A stretch of 64,000 nt of DNA, from the NCBI GenBank assembly GCA_000320605.2, contig KB445794.1, positions 1,910,475 through 1,974,474 of the forward strand, given 5' to 3'. The position numbers and the translations under genes were made by a program. The stretch's first letter is position 1, and each line of letters begins with the position of its first letter. Positions 21,737-33,800 of the stretch are shown in pieces. The DNA is from Gelatoporia subvermispora B (taxonomy: Eukaryota; Basidiomycota; Agaricomycetes; Polyporales; Gelatoporiaceae). The notes under the pieces were generated by a model. The model saw nothing but the letters and a program-made list of their open reading frames with translations, was not told the origin of the DNA and did no database searches.

Positions 21737-22000
21737 GCACGTGAACTGATCACAAACTTCAGTGCGACACATGGCTTTGGGGTCCCTTCGCGCTACCACA
21801 GCCTCCCCGCCGCGTGACGTATAGCGTATACGCACAGACCGAAGCGCGAACATGCTGCCGGCGACGACAGGAACTAGAGACCCCACAGGGTGATCGGCGT
21901 GAACGCGGACATGGACACTTAGCCCGGGGATGGGCACAGCTGCAGGACGAGCTCACTATGACAGGCGTGGACACAGCGATTGGAATCAAGGCGGTATTAG
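21737..22000 (+). pseudogene. Highly decayed third copy of the M20-family gene
   Basis: Base-by-base similarity to exon 4 of the M20 genes (11213-11490 and its minus-strand sister): the segments matching LLTNFMAAHGF, the AYTHVPKRERA region, RVIGVNAEMD, and the stretch just after the metal-site motif are recognisable, but frame is lost many times and the GHGCGHN motif is destroyed. Only this fragment of about 260 bases is recognisable. It sits between the other two copies and is much older or more heavily mutated than the 10.6-kb copy. Confidence 0.75.
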
Positions 22001-23414
22001 ACCGAAAGGACGCTGTTACTGCTGGAGATGTCACTCGCCTGACGCTATGAGCTCAGCTGTAAGCGAAGCGCGAGTTCGTCGTACACATGTCCCGTCGAGA
22101 GAGGCTTGTCATGTTCAGGTCTGGCGCACAGTGTCGCCGCCGGGCAAGGTCGAACGGACAACTCCACTCGAATTCCGGAGATGACTATGCGGTAATCGGC
22201 AGAGGGAGGTTTGATCACCTCCGGATGAAGTGGAGCGGTCCACTCCGGGATCCAGAAGAGCGCGAACCTGGGCTACATCGGAAGACCAGAAGCGTAGATT
22301 AATCGTGCAAACTCGACACAAAGAGAATAGGAACAGGAAAGCCGATCGTAATCACGGGGGAGAATGCACCGGCTGCCCAGAGGCCGCCGAACACTCTCTG
22401 CGGCCCGGCTCTTCATGACCTTAAATGTGGAAACCAAGGATCAGCTTTCCAACTGACCACTGAGCTGACAAACGCTGCAGACTGTGAATTGCGGGTATCC
22501 AGTGTCGCCCAGGTGGCATTAGGGGCTGGTAAATCACCAGGCTTCTTTCTGCAGAGATTACGCAGCTTTGAATGTAGCGAAGTTCCACCTGAAGCGGGTG
22601 GGTGAAACTAATCGGACGGCGATACCAGTATACCAGGATCAATCAAGGTCAAGACTCGCTCCAGTGACATCCTTGACTACTTCTCGCATTTCCCACGACA
22701 CTGCATCGACTTGCCTATTGTACGTTGTTCAGAAGCTAGGGGTATTAGCGCCGGAGACAATTGGTATTCAGAGTGGTCGCTAGCAACGCTGAGCAACGCG
22801 ACCGTGGTCTGGGGCAAGTGAACGCAAGTTGAATTGAGCTGATACTCTGCATGAGAACGTATGCAGTTGGTCAGTCATCATCTCAAAAGTACAATTGCCG
22901 TATGGTCTTCGCCCGACGGCCACAGAGAAGGTTCCGAAAGCAGGTGACAGGGGAGCTCCGACGACTGCGCTATCAGCTGAAGGCACCGGCAAGCAAGATG
23001 ATTTAGGGTTGTATCCGTAGAGCGGGGTCTGACATAGCTGAGATAGTCCTGCGCTCATCGAGAGATTGGCCAGCGAGTGGCCTGTCCGGTCTCAATTCAG
23101 ATCCCAGGTCAGACCGCCATGACGAGGCGAGGGGATCGCGTCTTCTAATGGTTCTGAAAGGTCGATAGGACAAATTTGAACTCCGCTGCTAGGGCCCTTG
23201 TACCGGTCTGAGGCGGGGTTTATAGCGGCTGCTTATCTCGCTGATTGCGGCCACGGCAGGCGCGGCGGATAAAAGGCAGCAGGCGCCGAGCCACAAGCAG
23301 CTTCACGAAGACTGGAACAACCCCACGCACGTTCCCTCCTCCTGTTTACCACCTGTATAGCTACCGTCAAGTCTTGGGTCCAAGGAAGCTCAGGAAACTA
23401 TACCTCACCATACG
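22001..23414. other. Intergenic region upstream of the Ran-binding gene
   Basis: No gene seen. Short frames on both strands have no support. The last ~150 bases form a plausible promoter. Confidence 0.4.
23268..23277 (+). promoter_or_regulatory. TATA-like element
   Basis: GGATAAAAGG lies 138 bases before the start codon of the Ran-binding protein gene, in an otherwise GC-rich stretch. Position fits a core promoter. Assigned by sequence only. Confidence 0.3.
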
Positions 23415-26041
23415 ATGAGCGCACACGACGACGCGCGCGATAGCGGCGAGCCTAGCTCGCAAAGATCACAATCGCCAGAACGAGCGGGAGAATCGTCCAC
23501 CCCGCATACACCCGCCACGCCCACAGCTATCGACACAAACGGTGAGCGCACCTGTTTGCTAGTAGACAACTCGCTGATGCTGAGGATCGTCCCACCCGGC
23601 AGGTTCGCGCAAACGCGAACGTGAGATCTCGCTCGAGCCCTCGACCCCGCAGGCCGCCATTGTACGTAATGCCATCCTACGGTTACATGTTACGGCTTCC
23701 CTAGCATCCGATGTTTCAAAATGTCGCGCACAGAGGCATCCTTCCACACCTCCACCTTCTTGTATAGCTCATACGGTCGATACTGACAGCCACACAGGTC
23801 CCCGACGCAGAGCGCGGCCCGCTGGATAAGGAGCGGGAAGTGCGCACACCCGCGAAGAAGAACCGCGTCAGCGGCATGCTCGACACCCCCGCAGAAGAGG
23901 AGGAGCCGACGCAAGTCGGTGGCTCTCCGCCACACGAGACGAAGATCCGGCAGATAAGCCAGGGCGTCGAGGACCTCACGTGGCAAAACATGCAGAAGGC
24001 CTCGGAGACGGAGAAGGACCACCCCATGGAGTCCCCGAGCCAGAGCCAACCGGAGAGTGCGGGCGATGCGCACGATGCGCCCGAGGAGCCCGTCCGGATG
24101 AAGGTGGCCGGCGGCGAGACCGTGGAGGTGCCCCCGCTCCTGCTGCAAGGCGAGAACCCGCCCGTCACGGGTGAAGAGGCTGGCGAGGACGAGCACGCCG
24201 GTGACGCGGACCCCTCAGAGCGGCCGCCAGACGCACAGCCAGACACTGTCGCGGAGGCCACCGGATCGGGCGAGCCAGATGCGCCCACGACCTCGAGCAC
24301 AGCATCGCTCGTGCCCTCTGCCCCGGAGCCGCTACCCCGTCTCCCCGTACCAAAACGACAAGGATCGGGATCGGAGGAGGAGCCGGAGAAGGGTGCCGGC
24401 GTGAAGCGCAAGATGGGCGACCGCTCGGTGAGCGAGCAGGTTGTCCCCGGGGAGCATGCCGCTGCTGCGCTCAGTGGGGATGACGAGGCGTCCTCGACTG
24501 CAAAGAGCGCAGCAAAACGCCAGCGGGACGACGACGACGCTGACGCGAACCCGCGGGAGCCTAAGCGGCCAACACCGCCACCTGAGGAGGAGGCGAAAGA
24601 GAAGGAGGAGACCGCGACCGCCCCGAAGACGGCGCAAAAGCGTCAACGGGACGATCCCAACGAGGATGCAAACCCTCGAGAGCCCAAACGCCCGACGCCT
24701 CCGCCGGACGAAGAAAAAGCAGGCGAGAAGGTGAAGACAAACGGGTTCGTCAAGAAAATCCCGGGGCAGACGTCCGGAACGTCGACGCCCAAGATGGTAC
24801 GTGTCAAAACTACTACTTCGGCTACAGCTTAAGATCCTGATACCGTGTGCTTCATAGGGTGGCTTCATGGCATACGCCTCGACATCCTCCCCCTTCGCGT
24901 CCGTGTCAGGACCGAACGTCTTCTCTGCACCCAAGTCTCCCTCTCCCTCCCCATGGGCGACGCCAAGCGCACGCCCTCCATCTTCAGCATCACCCTTCTC
25001 CAGCGCGATCTCGACGCCGAGTTCCTCCCAGACCACGACGACAACCGCGACTGCGACACCTGCGCACAAGCGCACGGGCTTCGAGGCGTTCGCCTCTACG
25101 ACATCGCCCTTCGCGTCCGCGGCGAAGCGGCCCAAATCGCCGCCGCTCGGCGGCAGCCTGTTTGGACGGAGCAGCTCGCCATCACGCGTTACGCGGCCAC
25201 TGGGCCCGGCACCTGTGGTATCGTCGAACGCGTTCTCGGCGTATGCGGCCGGTGGCGCACACGGGTTCTCGGCGGCAAAGCGCAGCTCGCCCGTGCTGGG
25301 CGAGAGCGAGGGCAAGCCCCTCGGTGGCTCGTCTGGGAGCGTTCTCCACGCAGGCGCGAAGAGCAACGGCGATAAGACGGAGGAGGCGCAAGAGAAGCAG
25401 AGCTTTGGGGAGCGCCTGCGTGCGCAAAAAGACGAGGAGGACAAGGCGGCGGAAGACGAGGCGAAGCTCAAGCTGACGGAGCAGGAAGGTGTGTGGATAG
25501 CTGATGTGGCTTTGGTGCTTTGGCTGATGATCGATTATATAGTGCTGACAGGGGAGGAGGACGAGGAGACGGTGTACCAGGTCCGCGGCAAGCTCTACCA
25601 TCTCAGCGAGCAGAATGCCTGGAAGGAGCGCGGGACTGGTACGCTACGGCTCAACGTGCGGCGGGATGACGGGACCGGAGCCCGCCTGGGTAAGCTTCCT
25701 GTCCTTCATCGTTCGATCGAAGGCGAAGGTACTAATCAAGGTTTGGCAGTCATGCGGAAGGAAGCCGTCTACACCGTTCTGCTGAACGCACCGCTGTTCC
25801 GCGGCATGCGCTGCTTCCTCGCGCAGGACCCGCGGTACCTGCGCTTCAGCGTGCTCGAGAGCGGGACGGCGACGCATTACAATCTGCGGGTACGTGGTTC
25901 TCCGGTCCGGAATGCAGGGACTCGAGCTGACGTTTCCTTCCCTGAACGCGTCTCGGCTCGCTGGGCGCCTTGCAGGTGTCGAACGCAAAGATCGCGGAAG
26001 AGCTCCTTGACGAGATCAACTCGCACATCCCGAACGAATAG
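23415..26041 (+). CDS. YRB2: Ran-binding protein, Yrb2/RanBP3 type
   Basis: Nuclear Ran-GTP-binding cofactor expected to help Crm1-dependent export. Exons: 23415-23541, 23603-23661, 23798-24796, 24858-25488, 25543-25689, 25750-25889, 25976-26041; 722 residues. An acidic, Pro/Glu-rich disordered N-terminus carries KRQR and KRPTPPP basic clusters (likely NLS). An FxFG-poor Ser/Pro/Phe region follows with repeated SPFAS and FASTTSPF motifs, then a charged linker FGERLRAQKDEED. The C-terminal ~115 residues are a Ran-binding domain (VYQVRGKLYHL, WKERGTGTLRLNV, RLVMRKEAVYTVLLNA). The intron 25489-25542 is 54 nt and has no stop, so its retention would insert 18 residues. NUP50/Nup2 is the alternative, but the FGERL-like linker and domain order favour Yrb2. 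Confidence 0.9.
24509..24727 (+). repeat. In-gene tandem duplication in the Yrb2-like gene
   Basis: Two copies of a unit encoding AKRQRDD, then DANPREPKRPTPPP and an acidic tail, at about 24509-24600 and 24630-24727, differing by a few residues. Each copy carries two basic clusters, so the protein may have a doubled nuclear localisation signal. Confidence 0.8.
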
Positions 26042-26826
26042 ACGGGTGGCGTGCGAGATGATCTGCTGCTCATTGCTACTGCCTGCTACCGTACATATCT
26101 GTCTGTGTGTTTATTTGCTCTGCTGTACAAAGTTATTCTCGAGCGGGACCGATCATCGTTTCATTTCGGACGCGCGGGGGACGCTAACTTGGTGTGGTTT
26201 GGTCTGCGAGCTGTTCGCTGCGAGAAGGATTTCTTGGCACAATCAGAAGATAATCTTTGTTAGGACGTGACAATAGAAAATGCAATTGGGTTGATCCAAC
26301 ACAGCATGGGTTCTGTTCACGCCGAATGCACGCCGGTCGCGTCGTGGTGACACGGTGGCGCGGTGAGAGTCGAGGCTCGCGAGGCGCCGGAAGGAGACGC
26401 CGGGGATGTCCGGAGGCGGGGACAAGCGCGCGAGTTGACGCGCGTGCGGGATCTGAGATGCAAGTGATCGAAAGCTGTCAACATTCGCGTGGCGTGTTTC
26501 TCTCGTCTGCCCTGCCCGCTTCTCCGACCTGCAAGTCGCCACCACCATCTCCACGCGCAGTCTGCGTGTCGTCGAGCTCACCGCCCGAGTCTGTTTGCTC
26601 GCTGTTGCTGACGGCGTCGAGGGCGCGTCGGCGAGTGCGCAGGCCGTTGGAGGGAACCCCCGCCGCGAGCCCCGCCGCGGGTGAACGAATCAATTCGCGC
26701 ATGTCGTAATCGGCCTCGAGATAACGATCTCGATTGCCCCTGTGATCAGCAACCGCGTTTTCTGAACGCCAACCCAATTTCTCATCCTCCGTCTTCCCTC
26801 CTTCCTCCCCACTGCCCGCCCGCCCC
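26042..26826. other. Intergenic region with GC-rich promoter of the Rxt3-like gene
   Basis: Holds the 3' flank of the Ran-binding gene and a CT-rich stretch (about 26770-26826) directly before the next start, typical of fungal transcription starts. No gene seen. Confidence 0.4.
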
Positions 26827-29800
26827 ATGAACGTCGCCGCCCTCCTCCACGACTCGCCCTCCGACGACCACAGACGCAGACGAGACCGCGACCGCGACCG
26901 CGACGTCGTCCCCGCCGACCCCCCGCCGCCGCCGCCGCCCTCCGCCCCGCCTTCTCACACCCCGCCCCAGGTCCACTCCCTCCCGCACGACCGCCCGCGC
27001 GACCGTGAACGCGACCGCGAGCGGGACAGGATCCTCCCCTCGCCACGCCAACAGCAGCTGCCACCCGCACCGCCGCCGCACGTCTCGCCAGTCTTGCACC
27101 GTCATGCCCGACCCCCCTCCCCCCAGGGCGCCCACCCCGGGTCGTATCCTTATCCATCGCAGGAGCACCCCCCGCCGCGCGGGCCCCACCTGCCGCCGCC
27201 GTCGGCATTCATGTCGGAGCCGTACGAGCTGAAGCACACGCAGAGGAGGCCGAACCCGGAGGGGCTGCAGCATGCGCACGAGCTGGCATCGCATGGGCCT
27301 GGGAGCATGGTTCCGCCAGGTGAGCTTCGACTGGTTGCGTCTCGAGCACCTAGGACGCCATCTGCGGTCGCGGTGGCATGGGAGCCCCATTGTATTGCGA
27401 TCCGCCACATTCACTCTCCCCCTGTGGCTGTACGCGGTGTGACGAGCGCAAGGCACACACACTTTCACATATGTTCGGCCGCCCCTCGGGCGACGTTTTT
27501 CTGCGGTTTTTTGCACTTTGCCTGGAGATTTTTGCGCAGCCGTTGCGGGGAGGACGGCGTGCAAGTTGGGACGTCCTTGTTGGCGTCCCAGCATTCTCAC
27601 GGCAGGCGTGCTGTGCTTCTTAGTGTCCGATCGGGGCGTCCGATTGCCTTCGCAATCAATTGCTCTATAGCCGCCTCTATCAACCACTTCCTCGTCCTCT
27701 ATCCCGTCCTCTATCATCCACTAACCATCTTTTATCCTTTTAGGCGCACAAGCTTATATCCTCGACCACCGTCAAACAAACTCCCTTCCTTCTCGGGGCC
27801 CACCCCCTCCGCCGCTCATCCACCAACAGCACCACTCGCGCTCCCTTTCGCTCCAGCAGCACCCGCATCATGCGCACCCACAGCCGTCCTCGATCCTCAT
27901 GCCCCCGCCGTCTCGGCCACCGCACTCCAGCTCCGGCCCCCCCAAACTGGCCTCGCCAACCGGGCCTGGAATCGCACCGCCGGGATCTGGGCTCGCGCAC
28001 ACACACATCACATCGCAAGGCAACATCCCGCTCTTCCCGACCCCCGCCGCCAGCAACCAGAACCGTGCGCGCTCGCCGCAGTTCGACCACCCGGGGATGT
28101 ACCCCGGGCCCCCGCGTGTTCGCAGCGGCTTCGACCTGCGCAGCGAGGCGGAGTCGCCCGCGATGGGCAGCCTGCCGCCGCCTTCGGCATACGACGACCG
28201 CATGCGCGAGCGCGAGGCCGCCTGGGAGCAGCAGCGGGAACGGGAGCGGGACATGCAGCGCGAGCGCGAGCTGCAGCGTGGGCGCGAGAGGGACAGAGAG
28301 CGAGAGCGGGAGCGGGAGTCCGGGCCGGCTGGCCGGGGACCCCGGGGGTTGGCCCCTAGTGCGAGCCCGCGCTCGGGGTCCGCCCTCTCTTCGACTGCAA
28401 CAGGCTCTGGCGCTGCACCGACAACCACGGCAAGGCCGCAGCCCCCGAACAACACAATGCTCTCCGGACCAGGCGCGGCGGGCGTGATCAACTCTGGGCC
28501 TCCGATGGGCTCGTTGCTACGCGAGAGGGACCGGGAGAGGGAGAGGGAGCGCGCTGCTGCGGCCGCCGGTGGCGCGTCGCCCGAGAGCAGACGGGACAGG
28601 GACCGCGACCGCGCGATGGCGAAGGAGGCCGAGCGCGACGAGAAACGGGTGCGAGAGCGCGACCGCGAGCGGGAGAGGGAACGAGAAAAGGAGCGGGAGT
28701 ACATCAGGCAACAGCGCGAGCGCGAGGAGTTCCGGCCACTCGATGGATACGCACCAGCGGACCTTGCGGATGTTGAGCGCGAGCGCGAATGGAGAAGACA
28801 TGCACAAGCACAGGCACAGGCACAGGCACAGGCGCGGGAACAGGGCCATCAACAGGTTTGGCCCCGGTTCGCCAACCAGCGCGCCGTCGACGACGAGCGC
28901 CCCTTCCTCCGCGACGCGGAACGTGAGCGCGAGTTCATCGACCGCGAACGACAACGGGACTTCTACGAGGCGGAGGTGCGGATGCAGGATGCACGGATGC
29001 AAGAGGCCCGAATGCAGGAAGCTCGTGAGGCCGAGTGGGAAGCGGAGAAGGCGCGCGCAGCGTCCCGCCCACGGACTGGCGGAAAGGAGAAGGAGATGCG
29101 CGAGCGCGAGAAGGAGGAGCGCAGGACGGTGAGGCCTCCGCGGGAGGAGCTCGATGCAGTCCGCGAGCGCGACCAGACGTGGGCGAAGGTGATAGAGCGC
29201 GACCAGCGCGACGCCGAGCGCGCCCAACGCGAGCGCGAGAGGGAACGCGAGCGGGAAGAGGCGGACCTCCGGGCTGCTCGTCAAGGTGCGACGCAGCCGA
29301 ACCATCATCACCATCATCTTCACCACCACCACTCCTCATCCTCCTCGCTGTCCGGTACGGGTGGGCCGCTCCCGCTCGGCCCCAAGCCGTCCAAGGGTGC
29401 CTCCGGTGGACCCAGCATACCCATCATGCCGCAGCCCGTCGGACCTGGCATCCCGCCCAACGACCTCCCGCCGCAGTACGGCTCCATGATCCACGACCGT
29501 CAGCAGCAGGCTGGCCCTCCATTCCGGCAGGGTTCTGCGAAGATGCCCAACGGCCCCGGCGGACCGTCCTCGCTCGGACAAGTGATCTTGCCTCACCCGC
29601 ATCAACATCCCCACCAGCACCAACATCAACACCCTCAGCATCCACCATCCAATCCACATATTCACCCCCACTCGCATTCGCATCCTCATCTCGCTGCCGC
29701 GGCGCTGGGCTTCCCGCATCGGAGGACACCGCCAGCAGGCTTCCCAGGTCCCATCCCCACCTCCACCTCCGCCCCGCCCGGATCCTCCCTCTACCTGCAC

Positions 29801-31235
29801 CAGCGCACGCCATCCCCGCGCCCCGCCTTCGTGCCCACTCTCCCCACCCTCCACCTCGGCACCTTCGTCTACCCGCGGACGCCCTTCCCCTTCACCGGCT
29901 TCCCGCCGCCGGGCGCCGACGCGTCCGAGCTGCGCGACATCTACGCGGTCCTGCTCCTCCCCTCGGGCTTCATCCCCACCGTGCGGCCGCGGCACCCGCG
30001 CCTGTGGGGCGGGGGCGCCGTCCCCGCGCTCCCGCCCGCGCCCGCGGTGTTCGCGCGGCCGCACCCGCTCGACGCGCGCCGCCCGCGCCGCGTGTACACG
30101 GACGACTCGGACGTGTTCCTGTGCGCGCTGCACGCGGGGCTGCTCTCGTGGAGCGGCGCGCAGCGCGCGCGGGGCGCGGGGCGCGACCTGCGCATCGAGG
30201 TGCGCATCACGCGCGAGGCGCGCTTCGTCGGCGGGCTCGGCGCGCGGCATGTGCGGCGCGCGCCGGACGACGAGGCGGGCGCGGAGGACGACGGGCGCGG
30301 CCTGCTGAGCGCGGGGTGGGGCAATGCGCACGATGGCGCGGGGATCGAGATTGTCAGCGCGGAGTTCATCGAGGTGAGTCGTCCGGCTTGTCGTCTGGAT
30401 CGTTGGTGCTCACGCCGGGCGCGATGTGTAGCCTGGAACTGCGCGGTCGGTTGGCTTGCGCAATCGCACACAGCGACTGCGGGAATATGCTGCACGCCGC
30501 TGTGCCCTGTCTCCCGAGCCGGCCCACCCAAAGAAGCGACGCCGATTGCTCTCAAACCCCTTACTCGAACTTGCGGAAATCGCGATCAAGTCCGAGGTCG
30601 AGCGCGAAGACGCCGAACGCGCGAATGCGAAGACGGTAACGTTCGGTTGCGGCAAGAAGTGGCCTGACCCATGGTACGAGAGCTCACTAAACGTCTCATG
30701 GCGTGTCGCTCATGTATTCGCATTCGCTAGGTTCAAGTACCACCCGTCTGCACTGCACGAGGCGTTGACCTCAGTGAACACAAGAAAACCCCCACCAACG
30801 TCCCGCAAACGTACTCGTGCGGATACAGAGACCGACGCCGCCGACGATCCAGAACCAGACAAGCCTCGCGCCATCTTGGTCGAGACCTCCACCGAGAAGT
30901 TCCTCATCTCCGTGATAGACAAACCGCCGCACAGCTTGCCAGCAGACAAGGAGAACGTGGCCGACGAGTCTGCGGCAATTGGAGACGTCCCTCCGAAGAC
31001 ACGACATTTTGCTATCGCGCTACTAGAGCCGGACAAGGAGGATAGCCTTCTCGAGGAACAAGCACAGCCTACCGACATCACTTCGCTGGCCGGCATCTCA
31101 AAGGTTCTCCAGCGGGATGTACCTACTGCAGACATCCAGTGCAGAGAGGACGGGATCACCGTCCTCAACTCAGAGGTAGATAACGGCTTGCGCAAGGGCT
31201 TGAAAATCGAGGCGAGGCGGTGGAAATGGACATAA
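26827..31235 (+). CDS. RXT3: Rxt3-like subunit of the Rpd3L histone deacetylase complex
   Basis: Exons 26827-27319, 27744-30373 and 30432-31235; 1308 residues, consistent phases. Intron 1 is unusually long for this window (424 nt). The N-terminal two thirds are disordered: poly-Pro, long RE/RD alternating arrays (about 28200-28320, 28520-28720, 29080-29260), a QA repeat (28803-28838) and His clusters (29303-29330, 29597-29690). The conserved part (about residues 867-1040) starts LGTFVYPRTPFPF and includes the RRVYTDDSDVFLCALHAG core, typical of Rxt3 proteins. A basic C-terminal region with KKRRRLLSNPLLELAEIA follows. Rxt3 acts in the nucleus in Sin3/Rpd3-mediated repression. The family call rests on the core motif. 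The disordered arms are lineage-specific. Confidence 0.85.
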
Positions 31236-31544
31236 CTTATTCAGTGTCATGTATCTCACTGTGTTTCTCGTTCTTGCTAGCAATTGCTTTGAAAATCTCC
31301 AAAATGTTTACAAACACTCTACAGCCTGATGGCCTGATTATACAGAACGACAGCGCTGCACTGGTCAGTTTTCAGACACTTCGTCGAAAGCTCCTGCGCA
31401 CAAACGTGACAGATAAGATGCCAGCGAGCAAGAATCCGGCGAAACCCATGCAATGAGTGTTTTGGGGAGCATGTGTGTACATGGCAGGCAGTAGTCATAG
31501 CAAATGCGACGAAATATCATAAAAACAGCGGCAAAACGACACAT
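31236..31544. other. Convergent 3' intergenic region
   Basis: 309 bases between the stop codons of the Rxt3-like gene (+) and RPL11 (-). It must hold both polyadenylation sites. No further gene. Confidence 0.5.
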
Positions 31545-32360
31545 CTACTTCGCCTGAATCGTGGAGTGAGTTTGTGATACAGCTTCAAGTAATATACAAG
31601 CACGTACAAGGATGATACCGTCGAAGCGCTGCTTGAACCACGCCATGGTGTCCTCCTTCTTCACACGGTGGGAGAAGCCAATGCGGGCCTTCTTCTGCTT
31701 CCTCCGCGCGATACGTGCACCGGGGCGGCCAAGCACAACGTAGAAGTCCATACCAAAGATACCGATACCCGGGTCGTAGCGAGCACCGAGATCGATGTGC
31801 TCCTGGATACCGAAACCGAAGTTACCGGTCTCCGAGAAGTTCTGGCGGCGGAGCTCGTACTCCTTGACCTTGAGGCCACGCTCGAGGATCTCCTCGGCCT
31901 TGGGGCCGCGGATGGTGACGTGCACGGCGATCTTCTCGTTTCGCCGGATACCGAAGGTACGGACGGTGTAACGCGCCTTCGAGGTGACGGGGGTCTGACC
32001 GGTGAGCTGCTCGAGCACCTTGGACGCACGAGTGAGACGATCACCGGACTCGCCGACGGAGATGTCTGTAAGGCACAAGATGAGCGGGCGGTGGGATACG
32101 AGCGCAAGGGGACGCACTGATGACGAGCTTGTCGATGCGAAGCTCCTTCATGGGGTTCACGGGGGCGGTCTTCTGCTCGGCCTACACATCCAGCACGTTT
32201 GCACATCACAGGTCGTCGTTGTCGCCAGCAGCCAGACCAAGCACCAGTGTCGCCCACGCCGTTCCAACACACCAGAGAAGTTCCAGGATCGAAAGCAAGA
32301 TAAAAATCACAGAAACCGTCAGCACTTCCCCGTGGACGAGCAGCAGTTTGGACGCACCAT
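31545..32360 (-). CDS. RPL11: 60S ribosomal protein L11 (uL5)
   Basis: Cytosolic large-subunit protein that binds 5S rRNA in the central protuberance. Exons on the minus strand: 32360-32358, 32181-32118, 32065-31608, 31553-31545; 177 residues, the usual family length. The first coding exon is only the ATG, directly followed by a GTGCGT donor, and the last holds just three codons (Ala, Lys, stop). The body reads [60 protein letters not shown] and [11 protein letters not shown], near-identical to eukaryotic L11. Splitting the start codon off in its own exon is frequent among ribosomal protein genes of fungi. Confidence 0.97.
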
Positions 32361-32834
32361 CTTTGAATCTGCAGCGGAGTCTTGTCGCTGGTGGTCCTGC
32401 CGTTCTTGCTTGAGACCGGGGCGAGCGGGCGTGTAGGGTGGCGTGGGATAATTCTGGCGTGGCTTGGGAACCACTATACAGCTCATGCGGTAATTGCCGA
32501 GAATATACCACGTGACCTAATCTGAGCGCGTTTGCTCAAGCGCGCGTCTCTACCGTCGCCCTCGGCCAACTTGGGCTCTCGTTGTCGTTTTGCTTGTACA
32601 AATCCCTTGTCTTCGTTGCTCTCCGACTGTGGATGTCTGCCGCCTTGTGATGACTGCGGCCGTAACATTTGCGGCATTACTTTCGAAAGAGAACAACTGA
32701 CTCGCTTTGCTCTCGAACACCATTTTGATATGCTTACATATGCTCGCTCACTCCATCTGTGCTCTGCTTTACCCAAGGAACATGTCCAATATTTCCTGAA
32801 TCATGATCACAACGCCCCGCAGTAACACAAAGGA
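32361..32834. other. RPL11 promoter and 3' flank of the EI24-like gene
   Basis: Both neighbours are on the minus strand, so this 474-base spacer holds the RPL11 leader and promoter. Small overlapping frames on both strands show no support. Confidence 0.4.
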
Positions 32835-33800
32835 CTACTTGGTCTTGTCTGACTCCAATACCTCCGCAGGCTGGCTGCTATCAATGATGTTCTGCTGTGC
32901 TTCTAACTTGGCCGCCCACATGGCTGCACCTATAGTATTAGTATAGGTCAGCACGAACCCAAGGAATGGAATCAAGTTGAGGATCATTGTTGCCACTCCG
33001 AACCTGTATTCGCGAATCGATTAGTGTCTGCATAATGCGGATGCATCTCGTCACGTACGCTGTGTACGCCGCGTCGTGCTTCTTCACAAACTCCTGCCTC
33101 TGTGCCTTGCCCCATCCCTTCAGCGCGAAGTAGCGCGAATGCCACCCGGGACCTGCACGGTGTCCGTTGTAGAGCAAGAACGTCGCTGTGCCGACTCCGG
33201 GGACCAGGTTCAGCGGCAGCGAGACGAGATACCTGATCAGGCCTTTCCCTGAGCCTTGAAGCGACAGCGCGCGGAATGGCCGCACCGAGATCGCATCCGC
33301 AGCAGCCCCCCGCCGGGTCTTCCCTTCTCGAACAAGTGAGCCCTGACCACACGCACCAAGCGCGGCATCGAAGAGACGCGCGAGGGCGGGTTCGAGGAAC
33401 AGGGGACGTGCGAGTAGCGCGAAGAGTGCGTACGCCTCAGCGAGAACAAGTGGAATTGCCAGGAAAGGTGCGAGGGGCCCAGTGATAACGAATAGGAATG
33501 CCGCCTGGGGGAAGTAGGCCGCAAAGAACAGGAATGTCGAGAGGATGGAGACAACCGTGATGGTAAGGAAATTGGGGAGCAGTGGGCGTACAAGGCCGGG
33601 ATCTGTGGGTCAGGTTGATGAAACGGCGGCTCAATAAGGAGGGCGTTGGAAGACGTACGTGTGAGTGCGAAGTAGATCCCCCGAAGTGGCCAGAGCCATG
33701 CTAGAGAGGCAATGGCTTGGGCCCCGGTCTGGCCGATGTGCTTGAGTTCTGCCGCGAACTCGTCGGCCAGCTTATGCATATCGAATTTGTTGCTTGCCAT
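32835..33800 (-). CDS. EI24/Rrt8-like multi-pass membrane protein
   Basis: Exons 33800-33659, 33602-33059, 33003-32835; 284 residues with consistent phases. Starts MASNKFDMHKLADEF, then shows several membrane segments: WLWPLRGIYFALT, VVSILSTFLFFAAYFP with FLFVITGPLAPFLAIPLVLAEA, YLVSLPLNLVPGVGTATFL, and FGVATMILNLIPFLGFVL. The stretch LLYNGHRAGPGWHSRYFALKGW is characteristic of the Lds2/Rrt8 branch of EI24-domain proteins, which in yeast locate to lipid droplets and act in spore-wall assembly. No signal peptide. Role in this organism is not shown by the sequence. Confidence 0.85.

Noticed and set aside
24332..25471. 379-codon minus-strand frame
   Set aside because: Antisense to the Ran-binding protein gene, no start context or splice sites, no family similarity.
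27868..28704. Long minus-strand open frame of Arg/Ser repeats
   Set aside because: It is the antisense shadow of the RE/RD arrays in the Rxt3-like gene; the sense frame has the conserved core and consistent introns.
29035..30639. 534-codon plus-strand frame overlapping the Rxt3-like gene
   Set aside because: Composition is only the off-frame reading of GC-rich codons; the other frame carries the Rxt3 core.
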